Notes under the pieces: model-generated
Seen by the model: only the letters and a program-made list of their open reading frames with translations
Told to the model about the DNA's origin: nothing
Databases searched by the model: none
Position numbers and translations under genes: made by a program
Assembly (NCBI RefSeq): GCF_017948485.1
Contig: NZ_JAFFSX010000006.1
Coordinates: 339,357 to 403,356, forward strand
From: Streptomyces sp. GESEQ-35
GTDB taxonomy: Bacteria > Actinomycetota > Actinomycetes > Streptomycetales > Streptomycetaceae
Direction: 5' to 3'
DNA length: 64,000 nucleotides
In this document: positions 49,401-57,129 of the stretch, in pieces
Numbering within the stretch: the first letter of the stretch is position 1
How the letters are laid out: every line of letters starts with the position of its first letter

Positions 49401-50092
49401 CCGCCACCCCGGGTCTGCTTCCCCGCAAGGTCCGGGCGGGCACGTCCGACATGACCACCGGCCCCGCGATGACCCGCGAGGAGGCCAAGCAGGCCATCGA
49501 GGTCGGCATCGAGACGGCCCGCGACCTGGTGGCGGCCGGCAACAAGGCGCTGCTCACCGGCGAGATGGGCATCGCGAACACGACGGCGTCCGCGGCACTG
49601 ATCTCGGTTTTCACGGACACGGACCCGGGCGAGGTGACGGGCCGCGGCACCGGCATCAACGACGAGACCCTCGCCCGCAAGACCGAGGTCGTCCGCCGCG
49701 CCATCGAACTCCACCAGCCGGACCCGGCCGACCCCATCGGCGTACTCGCCGCGGTCGGCGGCTTCGAACACGCGGCGATGGTGGGTCTGCTGTTGGGCGG
49801 CGCGTCCCTGCGTACGCCGGTGATCCTCGACGGCGTCAGCGCGGGTGCCGCGGCCCTTGTGGCCCGCGCGATCGCTCCCGAGGTCCTGGCCGCCTGTATC
49901 GCGGGCCACCGCAGCGCCGAGCCCGGCCACGTCGCCGCCCTGAACAAGCTGGGCCTCCGCCCCCTGGTCGACCTCGACCTCCGCCTCGGCGAGGGCACGG
50001 GCGCCCTCCTCGCGCTCCCGCTGGTGCAGAGCACGGCACGGGCGATGCACGAGGTGGCGACGTTCGACTCGGCGGGGGTAACCGAGAAGTAG
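46466..50092 (+). CDS. cobT: Fusion of disordered region, BluB-like domain and CobT
   Basis: A 1208-residue three-part protein. Residues 1-635 are low-complexity, acidic and rich in Pro, Ala, Glu, Val with repeated PEAG/PDAG-like units and no fold. Residues 637-860 are a nitroreductase-fold domain of the BluB type (MRERRDIRNGF, PSVGHSQPWDFVVI, ENLWLAARAEGLGVGWVSFFD), which makes 5,6-dimethylbenzimidazole from FMN. Residues 866-1208 are CobT (MTKPPGALGMLE, IFAGDHGVHAQGVTPWP, catalytic Glu1176 in RLGEGTGA), which activates that base as its ribotide. Base synthesis and activation are thus in one chain. ATG 46466 follows GAGGGG. Confidence 0.9.
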   Translation: MTDTGQVPGEGLPENAGMVEQPSAPAHGAYTYLSEATAEDEDLLLLPGAQGAWGNEVPPPLPEPVVETVHEPGPHETAGRDSGNVDLSGIRLPHLTPPPVSVATPAAAAPSTHRRPLHMGPPTPDQSASPVRSLADRGPAGRPARQPGLSTTGPEYLDVPQLRETSPPGASPWGAPAPGTVQAPVHTEASPAETVVPTTEPGAYGAYDVDGAEGAHMTSAPEGGEAPYGGEAVQVPEGAAGSMGDVPGAPAPEPSAGGPQAGAESGSYVAEGLPVPEAGQEPEVAAVLDAGQLPEGPVIPEAGPVAEAPSVPEAESLSGVDAAPDAAQVLMTEAAPDAGLPEAGHPVEVDPAQDAGQGLVAVPALDDTELVPAVESAVPEVTPIAEDVVPETAHAPDQVSPEAPHAPDPAAEPAQSAPAPLPPESAVPFPAAPEAAQPLLPADVEPFAQDPHEQSVAEAHHTQGPQHATPHAPLSVVQPEMPDAETSDAQGMVVATPIDDAEVLLPPAVEDVAPAEPVDEQAPFETPADVPLEPLSEEEYLGEFVPVEGSVPTTPHLAPTPPHALRFPSEEHQDPQEQEPVVVVPAPREGDAEPMAAEPELQLVQHAEDLDTQAADLEESTAAVAETRESTGPAAPAYDDAEREAVLKVMRERRDIRNGFRSDPIPHEVLLRVLEAAHTAPSVGHSQPWDFVVIRSAETRRTMHELAMRQRDAYAKSLPKGRAKQFKELKIEAILDTPVNIVVTADPTRGGRHTLGRHTQPQMAPYSSALAVENLWLAARAEGLGVGWVSFFDEREMVRALGLPEHLEVVAYLCVGYVDEFPEEPELMQSGWSKRRPLSWVVHEETYGRRALPGEDPHDLLAETVAQIRPLDAKALGEAWERQKRMTKPPGALGMLEIISAQLSGLSRQCPPPIPEPAAVAIFAGDHGVHAQGVTPWPQEVTAQMVANFLGGGAVCNAFAGQVGAEVCVVDVGVATELPATPGLLPRKVRAGTSDMTTGPAMTREEAKQAIEVGIETARDLVAAGNKALLTGEMGIANTTASAALISVFTDTDPGEVTGRGTGINDETLARKTEVVRRAIELHQPDPADPIGVLAAVGGFEHAAMVGLLLGGASLRTPVILDGVSAGAAALVARAIAPEVLAACIAGHRSAEPGHVAALNKLGLRPLVDLDLRLGEGTGALLALPLVQSTARAMHEVATFDSAGVTEK

Positions 50093-50096
50093 GCGA

Positions 50097-50148
50097 GGCG
50101 GCTGTGGGCAGTCGTTCCGCTGGGGCGGAACGGGTGGGCACAGCCGCC
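50097..50148. repeat. Structured hairpin repeat, copy B
   Basis: Outer stem GGCGGCTGTG (50097-50106) / CACAGCCGCC (50139-50148); inner stem GTTCCGC (50114-50120) / GCGGAAC (50125-50131) with loop TGGG; internal loops GGCAGTC and GGGTGGG. It begins five bases after the CobT fusion stop. Compared with copies A and C, two stem pairs change on both sides and stay paired. Confidence 0.75.
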
Positions 50149-50171
50149 CACCGACCCGCACATTCGGGGGT

Positions 50172-50190
50172 CCGGGGGCAGAGCCCCCGG
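50172..50190 (+). terminator. GC-rich hairpin after the CobT fusion
   Basis: CCGGGGGC / GCCCCCGG form a perfect 8-bp stem with an AGA loop. The surrounding GGGGGTCCGGGGGCAGAGC resembles another widespread Streptomyces intergenic repeat. Terminator function is inferred. Confidence 0.5.
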
Positions 50191-50335
50191 TTTCGGGAAG
50201 GGGCGGGCTTGGGGAAGGAAACCCCACCCACCCAAGCCACCCACCGGACCCGCGCCTTAAAATCCGCACGTCAGGGCCGCTTCAACGCCGTAGCACGCCC
50301 GCTGAACCGCCGCCTGTTCGAGGAGCCGCACCCTC

Positions 50336-51568
50336 ATGGCCGAACACCCCGCCTACCCCGTAGGCCTCCGCCTCACCGGCCGCCGGGTCGTCGTCCTCGG
50401 CGGCGGCCAGGTCGCCCAGCGCCGCCTCCCGGCACTCATCGCAGCGGGCGCCGACATCGTGCTCGTATCACCCGAGGCGACTCCGTCGGTGGAAGCCATG
50501 GCGGACGCAGACGAGATCACCTGGCAGCGGCGCCCGTACGAAGACGGCGACCTCGCGAACGCCTGGTACGCCCTCATCGCCACCAGCGACCACGAGGCCA
50601 ACGAAAACGCCTCCGCCGAAGCGGAGCGCCACCGCGTCTGGTGCGTCCGCTCCGACGACGCCGACGCGGCCACCGCCTGGACCCCGGCGACCGGCCACAG
50701 CGAGGGCGTCACGGTCGCCGTCCTCACGACGGACGCGCGCGGCCGCGACCCCCGCCACACCGCCGCCATCCGCGACGCGGTCGTCGAGGGCCTGCGCGAC
50801 GGCACGCTCGTCGCCCCGCACCACCGCACCCGCACCCCCGGCGTCGCCCTGGTCGGCGGCGGCCCCGGCGACCCGGACCTGATCACCGTCCGCGGCCGCC
50901 GCCTGCTCGCCGAGGCCGACGTGGTCATCACCGACCACCTGGGCCCGCGCGACCTGCTCGCGGAGCTGCCGTCGAGCGTCGAGGTGATCGACGCGGCGAA
51001 GCTGCCGTACGGCCGTTTCATGGCCCAGGAGGCCATCAACAACGCGCTGATCGAGCACGCCAAGCAGGGCAAGTCGGTCGTACGGCTCAAGGGCGGCGAC
51101 CCCTTCGTCTACGGACGTGGCATGGAGGAGGTGCAGGCGCTGGCCGAGGCCGGCATCCCGTGCACGGTCGTGCCCGGCATCTCCAGCTCGATCTCGGTCC
51201 CGGGTGCCGCCGGCATCCCGGTCACCCACCGCGGCGTCGCCCACGAGTTCACGGTGGTCAGCGGTCACATCGCCCCCGACGACGAGCGCTCCCTGGTCGA
51301 CTGGCCGTCCGTCGCCCGGCTGACCGGCACGCTGGTGATCCTCATGGGGGTCGGCACGATCGGGAAGGTCGCCGAGACGCTCATCGCCCACGGCAAGTCC
51401 CCGGACACGCCCGTCGCCCTGATCCAGGAGGGCACGACGGCAGGCCAGCGCCGGGTCGACGCGACCCTCGCGACGGCCGGCGAAGCGGTGCTCGCCCACG
51501 AGGTGAAGCCCCCGGCGGTCATCGTCATCGGCGCGGTGGTCGGCGTAGGCCCGCACACCCCCGCGTAA
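50336..51568 (+). CDS. cobA: CysG-like enzyme: precorrin-2 dehydrogenase + uroporphyrinogen-III C-methyltransferase
   Basis: A 410-residue fusion. Residues 1-155 are the NAD-dependent precorrin-2 dehydrogenase/ferrochelatase module (VVVLGGGQVAQRRLPALIAAGAD); residues 165-405 are the SUMT methylase (VALVGGGPGDPDLITVRG, VVRLKGGDPFVYGRG, VVPGISSSISVPGAAGIPVTHRG). It makes precorrin-2 for cobalamin and can lead to sirohaem. It lies downstream of the CobT fusion, separated by 243 bp with two hairpins, so it probably has its own promoter. Confidence 0.92.
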   Translation: MAEHPAYPVGLRLTGRRVVVLGGGQVAQRRLPALIAAGADIVLVSPEATPSVEAMADADEITWQRRPYEDGDLANAWYALIATSDHEANENASAEAERHRVWCVRSDDADAATAWTPATGHSEGVTVAVLTTDARGRDPRHTAAIRDAVVEGLRDGTLVAPHHRTRTPGVALVGGGPGDPDLITVRGRRLLAEADVVITDHLGPRDLLAELPSSVEVIDAAKLPYGRFMAQEAINNALIEHAKQGKSVVRLKGGDPFVYGRGMEEVQALAEAGIPCTVVPGISSSISVPGAAGIPVTHRGVAHEFTVVSGHIAPDDERSLVDWPSVARLTGTLVILMGVGTIGKVAETLIAHGKSPDTPVALIQEGTTAGQRRVDATLATAGEAVLAHEVKPPAVIVIGAVVGVGPHTPA

Positions 51569-51632
51569 CCCCGGGTAACAGAACCCGTCCCGAGCCGTTG
51601 GCACCGCACGTACGACAAGGCAGTATCACCCT

Positions 51633-52451
51633 GTGGCCGATCTCATCACCGTCGAGGATCCCGACGACCCGCGCCTGCACGACTACACGGGCCTGACCGA
51701 CGTCGAGCTGCGGCGTAAGCGCGAACCCGCCGAGGGACTGTTCATCGCCGAGGGCGAGAAGGTCATCCGGCGGGCGAAGGACGCGGGCTACGAGATGCGT
51801 TCGATGCTGCTCTCCGCCAAGTGGGTCGACGTCATGCGCGATGTCATCGACGAACTCCCCGCCCCCGTCTACGCGGTCAGCCCGGAACTGGCCGAGCAGG
51901 TCACCGGTTACCACGTGCACCGGGGCGCACTGGCCTCCATGCAACGCAAGCCCCTCCCCACGGCGACCGAACTCCTCCAGACCGCGCGTCGGGTGGTGGT
52001 CATGGAGTCCGTGAACGACCACACCAACATCGGCGCGATCTTCCGCTCCGCCGCGGCCCTCGGCATGGACGCCGTCCTGCTCTCCCCGGACTGCGCGGAC
52101 CCGCTCTACCGCCGCAGCGTGAAGGTCTCGATGGGCGCGGTCTTCTCCGTGCCGTACGCCCGTCTCGACACCTGGCCCAAGGGCCTGGAGTCGGTCCGCG
52201 AGGCCGGCTTCACCCTCCTCGCCCTCACCCCGGACGAGAAGGCCAAGACCCTCGACGAGGCCGCACCGCACCGGATGGACCGAGTGGCCCTGATGCTCGG
52301 CGCCGAGGGCGACGGCCTGTCCACCCAGGCCCTGGTCGCCGCCGACGAATGGGTCCGCATCCCCATGTCCCACGACGTCGACTCCCTCAACGTGGGAGCC
52401 GCGGCCGCGGTCGCCTTCTACGCGGTGGCCACGGGCCGCCCCCAGCTCTAG
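51633..52451 (+). CDS. TrmH-family RNA 2'-O-methyltransferase
   Basis: A 272-residue SpoU/TrmH methyltransferase with the trefoil-knot motifs NIGAIFRSAAALG, LMLGAEGDGLS and IPMSHDVDSLNVGAAAAVAFY. An N-terminal substrate-binding region (LRRKREPAEGLFIAEGEKVIRRA) suggests ribosomal RNA as target. GTG 51633 gives MADLITVEDPDDPRL, a common opening in this group. It is convergent with the Ser/Thr kinase gene. Confidence 0.9.
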   Translation: MADLITVEDPDDPRLHDYTGLTDVELRRKREPAEGLFIAEGEKVIRRAKDAGYEMRSMLLSAKWVDVMRDVIDELPAPVYAVSPELAEQVTGYHVHRGALASMQRKPLPTATELLQTARRVVVMESVNDHTNIGAIFRSAAALGMDAVLLSPDCADPLYRRSVKVSMGAVFSVPYARLDTWPKGLESVREAGFTLLALTPDEKAKTLDEAAPHRMDRVALMLGAEGDGLSTQALVAADEWVRIPMSHDVDSLNVGAAAAVAFYAVATGRPQL

Positions 52452-52532
52452 GACGCCGGCCGGGCACGCCTGTCTTCCGCGTTGTCGTCGATCGCCGACT
52501 CTCCATCAGGTGACCTGATCCGCCGGACCGGC

Positions 52533-54047
52533 CTAGGGCTCCGTGACCTGACCGCCGGACAGGCTCTGATCGGCGTTCGCCGGCGTCGACCCGAACCGCT
52601 CCGACAGCGGCGGCCCGTCCAACGGCGCGTCATCCGGTGGTACGTCCACCCGCTCGTGCTGTCGTACGACGTCCCGGTCGCCGCCGAGCCCACGCGAGGG
52701 CCCCTGGCAGCCCTGGGCCGCCGCGATACCGAGCGCCACCAGCAGGGTCACCACGACGAACACGAACAGCCGCTGCCGCAGCAGCCGTGGATTGGCGGGC
52801 CGTCGCCCGGCCCCCGTGGTCCGGGAGGGGGGACGACCGGCACCGCTGCGCGGCGCGGGTCTGCTTCCGTTTCCGTTGCCCGAGCGCGTCGAGTTCCGTG
52901 ATGAGGGAGTGGTCCGTGGGGTTCCCGGCCGGGCGGCCGACGTATTGCCGCTTCGCGAGCCGTTGGCGGCGCGCGGAACACCGCCGGCGCCCCGCGACGG
53001 CGTCCCGTTCCGCGACGGCGGCGCCGTGTCCCGCCCCGTGACGGGGCCGCGCGACCCGGTGGCCCCCCGAGGCGGGGGAGGGCCCCCTTGTCCGCCCGGC
53101 GGCAGGCCCGGCTGGCCCTGGGTGCGCCGCTGGAGGCCGCGCTCGGGATAGCTGTCGGCGAGCCGCCCGGTGGGCCGGTCCGCCTCCCCGGCGCGTGGCG
53201 CGGGCGGACGTGCCTCGGCGAGACCCTGTGCCTCGCGGGCCGCGATCTCCTTCAGGCGCAGCGACAGCTGGAGCGTGCTGGGGCGCTCCTCGGGGTCCTT
53301 CGCGAGACAGGCCCGCACGAGCGGGGCGATTGCGTCGGGTACGCCGCGCAGCTGCGCCTCCTCGTGCACCACCCGGTACAGCATCACTTCGGAACTGCCG
53401 TGTCCGAAGGGCGAGTCGGCCATCGCCGCGTACGCCAGCGTCGCGCCGAGGGAGAACACGTCCGTGGCGGGCGTCACCGCGGCGCCGCGCACCTGCTCGG
53501 GGGCGAGGAAGCCGGGGGAGCCGACGGCCGTGCCGACGTGCGTGAGCGTGGAGGCGCCGGTCGCCCAGGCGATGCCGAAGTCGATGATCCGCGGCCCCTT
53601 CGGGGACAGCAGGATGTTGGACGGCTTCAGGTCCCGGTGCACCACCCCGGCCTCGTGCACGGCGACCAGCCCCTCCGACAGGGCGGCCCCGACGGCGGCG
53701 ACATCTGCGGCGCCGAGCGCCCCCTCGCCGGCGACCTTGTCGTGCAGGGACGGGCCGGGCACGTACTGCGTGGCGAACCACGGCCGTTCGGCGTCGAGGT
53801 CCGCCGCGACGAGCCGGGCGGTGCACCCGCCCCGGATCCGCCGGGCCGCCGACACCTCGCGCGCGAACCGCGACCGGAACTCCTGATCCTCCGCCAGGTC
53901 CGGCCGGATGACCTTGAGCGCGACCCGCTGCCCCTTCTTGTCGGAGCCCAGGTAGACCACGCCCATCCCACCCGCGCCGAGCCGTCTGTGAAGCCTGAAC
54001 GAGCCGACGACGCGCGGGTCCTCGCGCCTCAGGCGCATCATCGCCAT
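52533..54047 (-). CDS. Membrane Ser/Thr protein kinase (PknB-type)
   Basis: A 504-residue Hanks-type kinase. Kinase domain at about 10-265: LGAGGMGVVYLG, VALKVIRPDL, HRDLKPSNILL, IDFGIA and the activation segment GSPGFLAPEQ. A Pro/Gly/Arg/Ser-rich linker (about 275-420) leads to one transmembrane helix (about 425-446, LFVFVVVTLLVALGIAAAQG) and a short outer tail of about 58 residues with no PASTA repeats. ATG 54047 is chosen because GGGGA lies six bases upstream; ATG 54053 and 54083 are alternatives. Confidence 0.88.
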   Translation of the reverse strand: MAMMRLRREDPRVVGSFRLHRRLGAGGMGVVYLGSDKKGQRVALKVIRPDLAEDQEFRSRFAREVSAARRIRGGCTARLVAADLDAERPWFATQYVPGPSLHDKVAGEGALGAADVAAVGAALSEGLVAVHEAGVVHRDLKPSNILLSPKGPRIIDFGIAWATGASTLTHVGTAVGSPGFLAPEQVRGAAVTPATDVFSLGATLAYAAMADSPFGHGSSEVMLYRVVHEEAQLRGVPDAIAPLVRACLAKDPEERPSTLQLSLRLKEIAAREAQGLAEARPPAPRAGEADRPTGRLADSYPERGLQRRTQGQPGLPPGGQGGPPPPRGATGSRGPVTGRDTAPPSRNGTPSRGAGGVPRAANGSRSGNTSAARPGTPRTTPSSRNSTRSGNGNGSRPAPRSGAGRPPSRTTGAGRRPANPRLLRQRLFVFVVVTLLVALGIAAAQGCQGPSRGLGGDRDVVRQHERVDVPPDDAPLDGPPLSERFGSTPANADQSLSGGQVTEP

Positions 54048-54249
54048 GTTCATCCCCGCTGCCCGGTCCCTGTGACGAGCCACAGCTTACGTTTCCACGG
54101 CCGCCTGCGCGCAGAGGCCGCGCCCTCTCGGCCCGATGGATTGTCAGTGCCGGGTGGGAGACTTGAAGGGTGGTCAGGGAGCGGACGAGCAGGCCGACTT
54201 CGGGTTCGCCGAATTCCCAACGACCCGTCACAGAAGGGGGATTGAACCC

Positions 54250-54486
54250 GTGAAGGGTGATCGCGTGGAGATAGTCGTGGACGCCGGGGACACGACGCGC
54301 ACGTACGAGGTGGTGGCAAGCAGAGCGGGCCGCCGGGTGGAGACGGCGGTACGCCGAGGTGTCGTGGAAGTGAGCGAAGTCACCCGAAGCGGGTCCGTGG
54401 TGCGGACGGCCCGTTTCATGGCGACCCGGGTCCTGGCGCTGGTCGAGCAGCCGATACCCCGGGAGGACAGCTCGGAAAAACCGTGA
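54250..54486 (+). CDS. Conserved small hypothetical protein
   Basis: A 78-residue protein of unknown function with a regular beta-strand pattern (VEIVVDAGDTTRTYEVVASRAGRRVETAVRRGVVEV) and an Arg-rich middle. It has no signal peptide. GTG 54250 follows AAGGGGG; a GTG five codons on is another option. The gene is divergent from the kinase. Composition and codon use are those of a real Streptomyces gene. Confidence 0.65.
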   Translation: MKGDRVEIVVDAGDTTRTYEVVASRAGRRVETAVRRGVVEVSEVTRSGSVVRTARFMATRVLALVEQPIPREDSSEKP

Positions 54487-54723
54487 CACGACGGGCACCC
54501 CCTCCGGGAAGACCCCGAGACCCAGGACCCCGTCTCCACCCAGGGGAGTACTCCACGGGGAATCGCTCATCCTCCGGGAGGCCCGGCAATCGGTACGAGG
54601 GCATGACGCCCCCAGCTCGCCGCGCCCCTAGATTTGAGGTCAAGCGGCGGGTGCAGCACTCGTCCCCCGAGGTCAGACACCCGCCGCTGCCAACGACAAC
54701 TGAGTTCGGTCAGGAGAGGGACC

Positions 54724-54933
54724 ATGGCCCAGACGGCACCGCGGACGATGATCCGCACACAGGGACGCAGGGCGTACAGCGCCGCGTTCCACCCCCGCCG
54801 CGAGGGTCGTCGCCACCCCTTGGTGGCAACGGCAATGGCCCTTCCCCTGGCGGTCCTGCTCCTGCTCGTCTTCGACGGCTGGGAGACAGTGGCCACACAG
54901 GCGTCGTCCGTGGGTGTGATGCTGGGGCGCTGA
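54724..54933 (+). CDS. Small single-pass membrane protein
   Basis: A 69-residue protein with an Arg-rich N-terminal half (about 1-30) and one hydrophobic segment (about 34-53, LVATAMALPLAVLLLLVFDG). The basic side should face the cytosol. An AGGAGAGG ribosome binding site precedes the ATG. Function unknown. Confidence 0.7.
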   Translation: MAQTAPRTMIRTQGRRAYSAAFHPRREGRRHPLVATAMALPLAVLLLLVFDGWETVATQASSVGVMLGR

Positions 54934-55020
54934 GCGGCGACCCCAGGCCCGGAAGAGCGGTCCGGGCGGGGACATCCATCCATGAAACCCCGTGGGGACG
55001 GGGGTGCGGCGGACGGCACA

Positions 55021-55054
55021 AATGCCGGCGCAGCTGGGGAGCTGCGCCGGCATT
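55021..55054. terminator. Strong bidirectional hairpin
   Basis: AATGCCGGCGCAGCT (55021-55035) and AGCTGCGCCGGCATT (55040-55054) pair perfectly over 15 bp around a GGGG loop. It ends in AATT-type pairs, with TGCTGTGTT after it. Confidence 0.8.
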
Positions 55055-55215
55055 GCTGTGTTCTGCGCCTAAACCGGCGCCGCTTTCGCGGACCTGGTTG
55101 CTCGCCGTTGTGGTTCCTCAATTGGTGGTTGCGGTGCGAGGGGCGTTTGAGCCCGAGCCGCTGGGGTGCTGCGGGCACCCGAGCCGCCCAGTTCCGGGCT
55201 GCTGTGTCCGCCCAG

Positions 55216-55258
55216 CTGCGGGCATGCGTGCCGCCTGGGGCGGCACGGGTGGGCGCAG
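55216..55258. repeat. Structured hairpin repeat, copy C
   Basis: Same layout as copy A: CTGCG, GGCATGC, GTGCCGCC, TGG, GGCGGCAC, GGGTGGG, CGCAG. The left internal loop reads GGCATGC in place of GGCAGTC. Confidence 0.7.
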
Positions 55259-55487
55259 GCGGCACCCCGCAAGCGCCGGGCCGCGCGACCCACCCCCGGC
55301 CGACTCCAACCTGCGGCACCCCGTCCGCGCCGGGCCGCGCGACCCCGCCCCCGCCCCCGCGCCGGGCACCCTGCGAACCAGGCCAGGACACACCCACGCC
55401 CCAGCCACAGCACCGGGCCACCCGCCACCCCGCCGCCGAACCCTCCGTACCCTCGCCACCACACCCATCCGCACACCAAGGGGCCCC

Positions 55488-56426
55488 GTGACCGCCAACC
55501 CCCTCCTCCCCGAGCTCACCGCCAAGGCAAGGGCCGCCGCCCACGCCCGCACCCCCGCCTGCCCCTGCGGAGCCCCCGTCACCCTCGCCGACCGCCCCGA
55601 CGCCACCGTCGTCCGCCATGAGGACACCGTCGCCAAGGCCCACGCCCCTGACGCCACCCCAACCGACCTCACCCCCCGCCTCGCCCTCGCCACCCACCTC
55701 CCCGACGTGCTCCTCCCACCACTCAGGCCGACGCCGGTCCAGCTGCACGGCCGCCTGGTGACGTTCTGGCCGTACGGCACCCCCGTAGACCCGGAAGACC
55801 GCGACACCGCCCCCTGGGAAGCCGCCGCCACCCTCCTCGCCCGCCTCCACAGCACCCCCGCGCCCCACGCCCTGCCCCCCATGCGCGGCCCCGCCAAAGC
55901 GGCCCGCGCCGTCGCCGGCCTCCGCGCCCTCAGCCGGCACCCGGCCGTATCCGCCGTCGTCCGCGCGTGGACCGTCCTGCCCGCCTGGGCTCGCGACGAG
56001 GCCCCCATGCCGGACACCACCACCCTCTGCCACGGCGACCTCCACCTCGGCCAACTCGTCCGCCATCCCGCCCCGGACGGCGCCTGGCGACTCATCGACG
56101 TCGACGACCTCGGCACCGGCGTCCCGGCCTGGGACCTCGCCCGCCCCGCGTCCTGGTACGCCTGCGGCTTCCTCGCACCCGACGAATGGATCCGCTTCCT
56201 GGCCGCCTACCGCGAGGCCGACGGCCCCGCCGTCCCCGCCGACGGCGACCCCTGGCCCGCTCTGGACGTCCCCGCCCGCGCCCTGACCGTCCAGACCGCC
56301 GCCCGTGCGATCACCAAGGCGGCAGCCGCGGATCGTCCTCTCGACGAGATAGAGCAGTCCCTCGTCGACGCCTGCGACCGAATGAGTTCGGCCCCACCGG
56401 AGTTGAGCCCAGACACGGCGAAGTAG
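55488..56426 (+). CDS. Aminoglycoside-phosphotransferase-fold (APH) protein
   Basis: A 312-residue protein with the APH/choline-kinase fold. The Brenner-type catalytic motif is LCHGDLHLGQLV and the metal-binding motif is LIDVDDLGTGVPAWDLARPASW. The N-terminus has a CPCG pair (ACPCGAPVTLADRPDATVVRHEDTVAKAHAP) and a nucleotide-binding lobe. Substrate unknown; such genes are common in Streptomyces without resistance function. GTG 55488 follows AAGGGG by five bases. Confidence 0.82.
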   Translation: MTANPLLPELTAKARAAAHARTPACPCGAPVTLADRPDATVVRHEDTVAKAHAPDATPTDLTPRLALATHLPDVLLPPLRPTPVQLHGRLVTFWPYGTPVDPEDRDTAPWEAAATLLARLHSTPAPHALPPMRGPAKAARAVAGLRALSRHPAVSAVVRAWTVLPAWARDEAPMPDTTTLCHGDLHLGQLVRHPAPDGAWRLIDVDDLGTGVPAWDLARPASWYACGFLAPDEWIRFLAAYREADGPAVPADGDPWPALDVPARALTVQTAARAITKAAAADRPLDEIEQSLVDACDRMSSAPPELSPDTAK

Positions 56427-56506
56427 TGTGCAACCGACGGCAGCCGGACAGAGTCTGTCCTGGCGAAACACGAAGCAGGACCGACCGGCGAGGAGTTGAG
56501 CCGACC

Positions 56507-56806
56507 ATGCAGTGTCCGAAGTGCCATGCGCCCATGCACACGTACAACCGCAACGGCGTCCAGATCGAGCAGTGCAGCGGCTGCCGCGGGATCTTTCTCG
56601 ACTACGGCGAGCTGGAGGCGCTGGCCCGCGTCGAGTCCCAGTGGTCCCAGCCCGCTCCGCCGCCCCCGGGCGCCCCGCAGGCGTACCCCGCCCCTCAGGC
56701 GCCCGCGTGGGGTGCCCCGCACGGCGGCGGCCACCACGGCGGCCACGGCGGTCACTACGGCCACAAGCGTCACAAGAGCTTCGGTCACATGCTGTTCTCC
56801 AGCTGA
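56507..56806 (+). CDS. TFIIB-type zinc-ribbon protein with His-rich tail
   Basis: A 99-residue protein: residues 1-42 are a zinc ribbon (CPKCHAPM ... CSGCRGIFLDYGELEAL), residues 50-72 are Pro/Ala-rich, and the tail holds GGGHHGGHGGHYGHKRHK, with ten histidines in a short run, able to bind metal. The zf-TFIIB domain is shared by many bacterial proteins of unknown role. A terminator hairpin follows directly. Confidence 0.8.
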   Translation: MQCPKCHAPMHTYNRNGVQIEQCSGCRGIFLDYGELEALARVESQWSQPAPPPPGAPQAYPAPQAPAWGAPHGGGHHGGHGGHYGHKRHKSFGHMLFSS

Positions 56807-56821
56807 CCCGACAAACACGAA

Positions 56822-56848
56822 CCCCCGGCCGTACGAGACGGCCGGGGG
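56822..56848. terminator. Terminator between the zinc-ribbon gene and the tRNA cluster
   Basis: CCCCCGGCCGT / ACGGCCGGGGG form an 11-bp perfect stem with loop ACGAG followed by CTTT. It serves the zinc-ribbon gene and can also end the tRNA transcript coming from the other side. Confidence 0.8.
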
Positions 56849-56859
56849 CTTTCGGTGTG

Positions 56860-56931
56860 TGGACGATACTGGGATTGAACCAGTGACCTCTTCCGTGTCA
56901 GGGAAGCGCTCTCCCGCTGAGCTAATCGTCC
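56860..56931 (-). tRNA. tRNA-Val(GAC), copy 1
   Basis: The reverse strand folds as a 72-nt tRNA: acceptor GGACGAT/ATCGTCC, D arm GCTC...GAGC, anticodon arm CTTCC-CTGACAC-GGAAG with anticodon GAC, and T arm with GGTTCAATCC. CCA is not encoded. Confidence 0.95.
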
Positions 56932-56965
56932 TCGGGATCACAGCCCGGGGGCTGTGGATCTTGCG

Positions 56966-57037
56966 TGCGCGATACTGGGATTGAACCAGTGACCTCTTCC
57001 GTGTCAGGGAAGCGCTCTCCCGCTGAGCTAATCGCGC
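56966..57037 (-). tRNA. tRNA-Val(GAC), copy 2
   Basis: Same as copy 1 in the D, anticodon and T arms, but the acceptor stem is GCGCGAT/ATCGCGC: changes on both strands keep the pairing. Anticodon GAC. Confidence 0.95.
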
Positions 57038-57056
57038 GGGGGACCCGAAGATCCAG

Positions 57057-57128
57057 TGGACGATACTGGGATTGAACCAGTGACCTCTTCCGTGTCAGGG
57101 AAGCGCTCTCCCGCTGAGCTAATCGTCC
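57057..57128 (-). tRNA. tRNA-Val(GAC), copy 3
   Basis: Identical in sequence to copy 1, including the acceptor stem GGACGAT/ATCGTCC. Separated from copy 2 by 19 bp. Confidence 0.95.
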
Positions 57129-57129
57129 T

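Larger units (their letters stand above)
54934..55487. other. 554-bp intergenic region with terminator and hairpin repeat
   Basis: Holds a strong 15-bp-stem terminator (55021-55054) and copy C of the structured hairpin repeat (55216-55258), then C-rich sequence up to the next start. Frames through it are low-complexity and show no domain. Confidence 0.6.

Noticed and set aside
47663..50269. Long reverse open frame (868 codons) opposite the CobT fusion
   Set aside because: It is antisense to well-recognised BluB-like and CobT domains, and long antisense frames are expected at this GC content.
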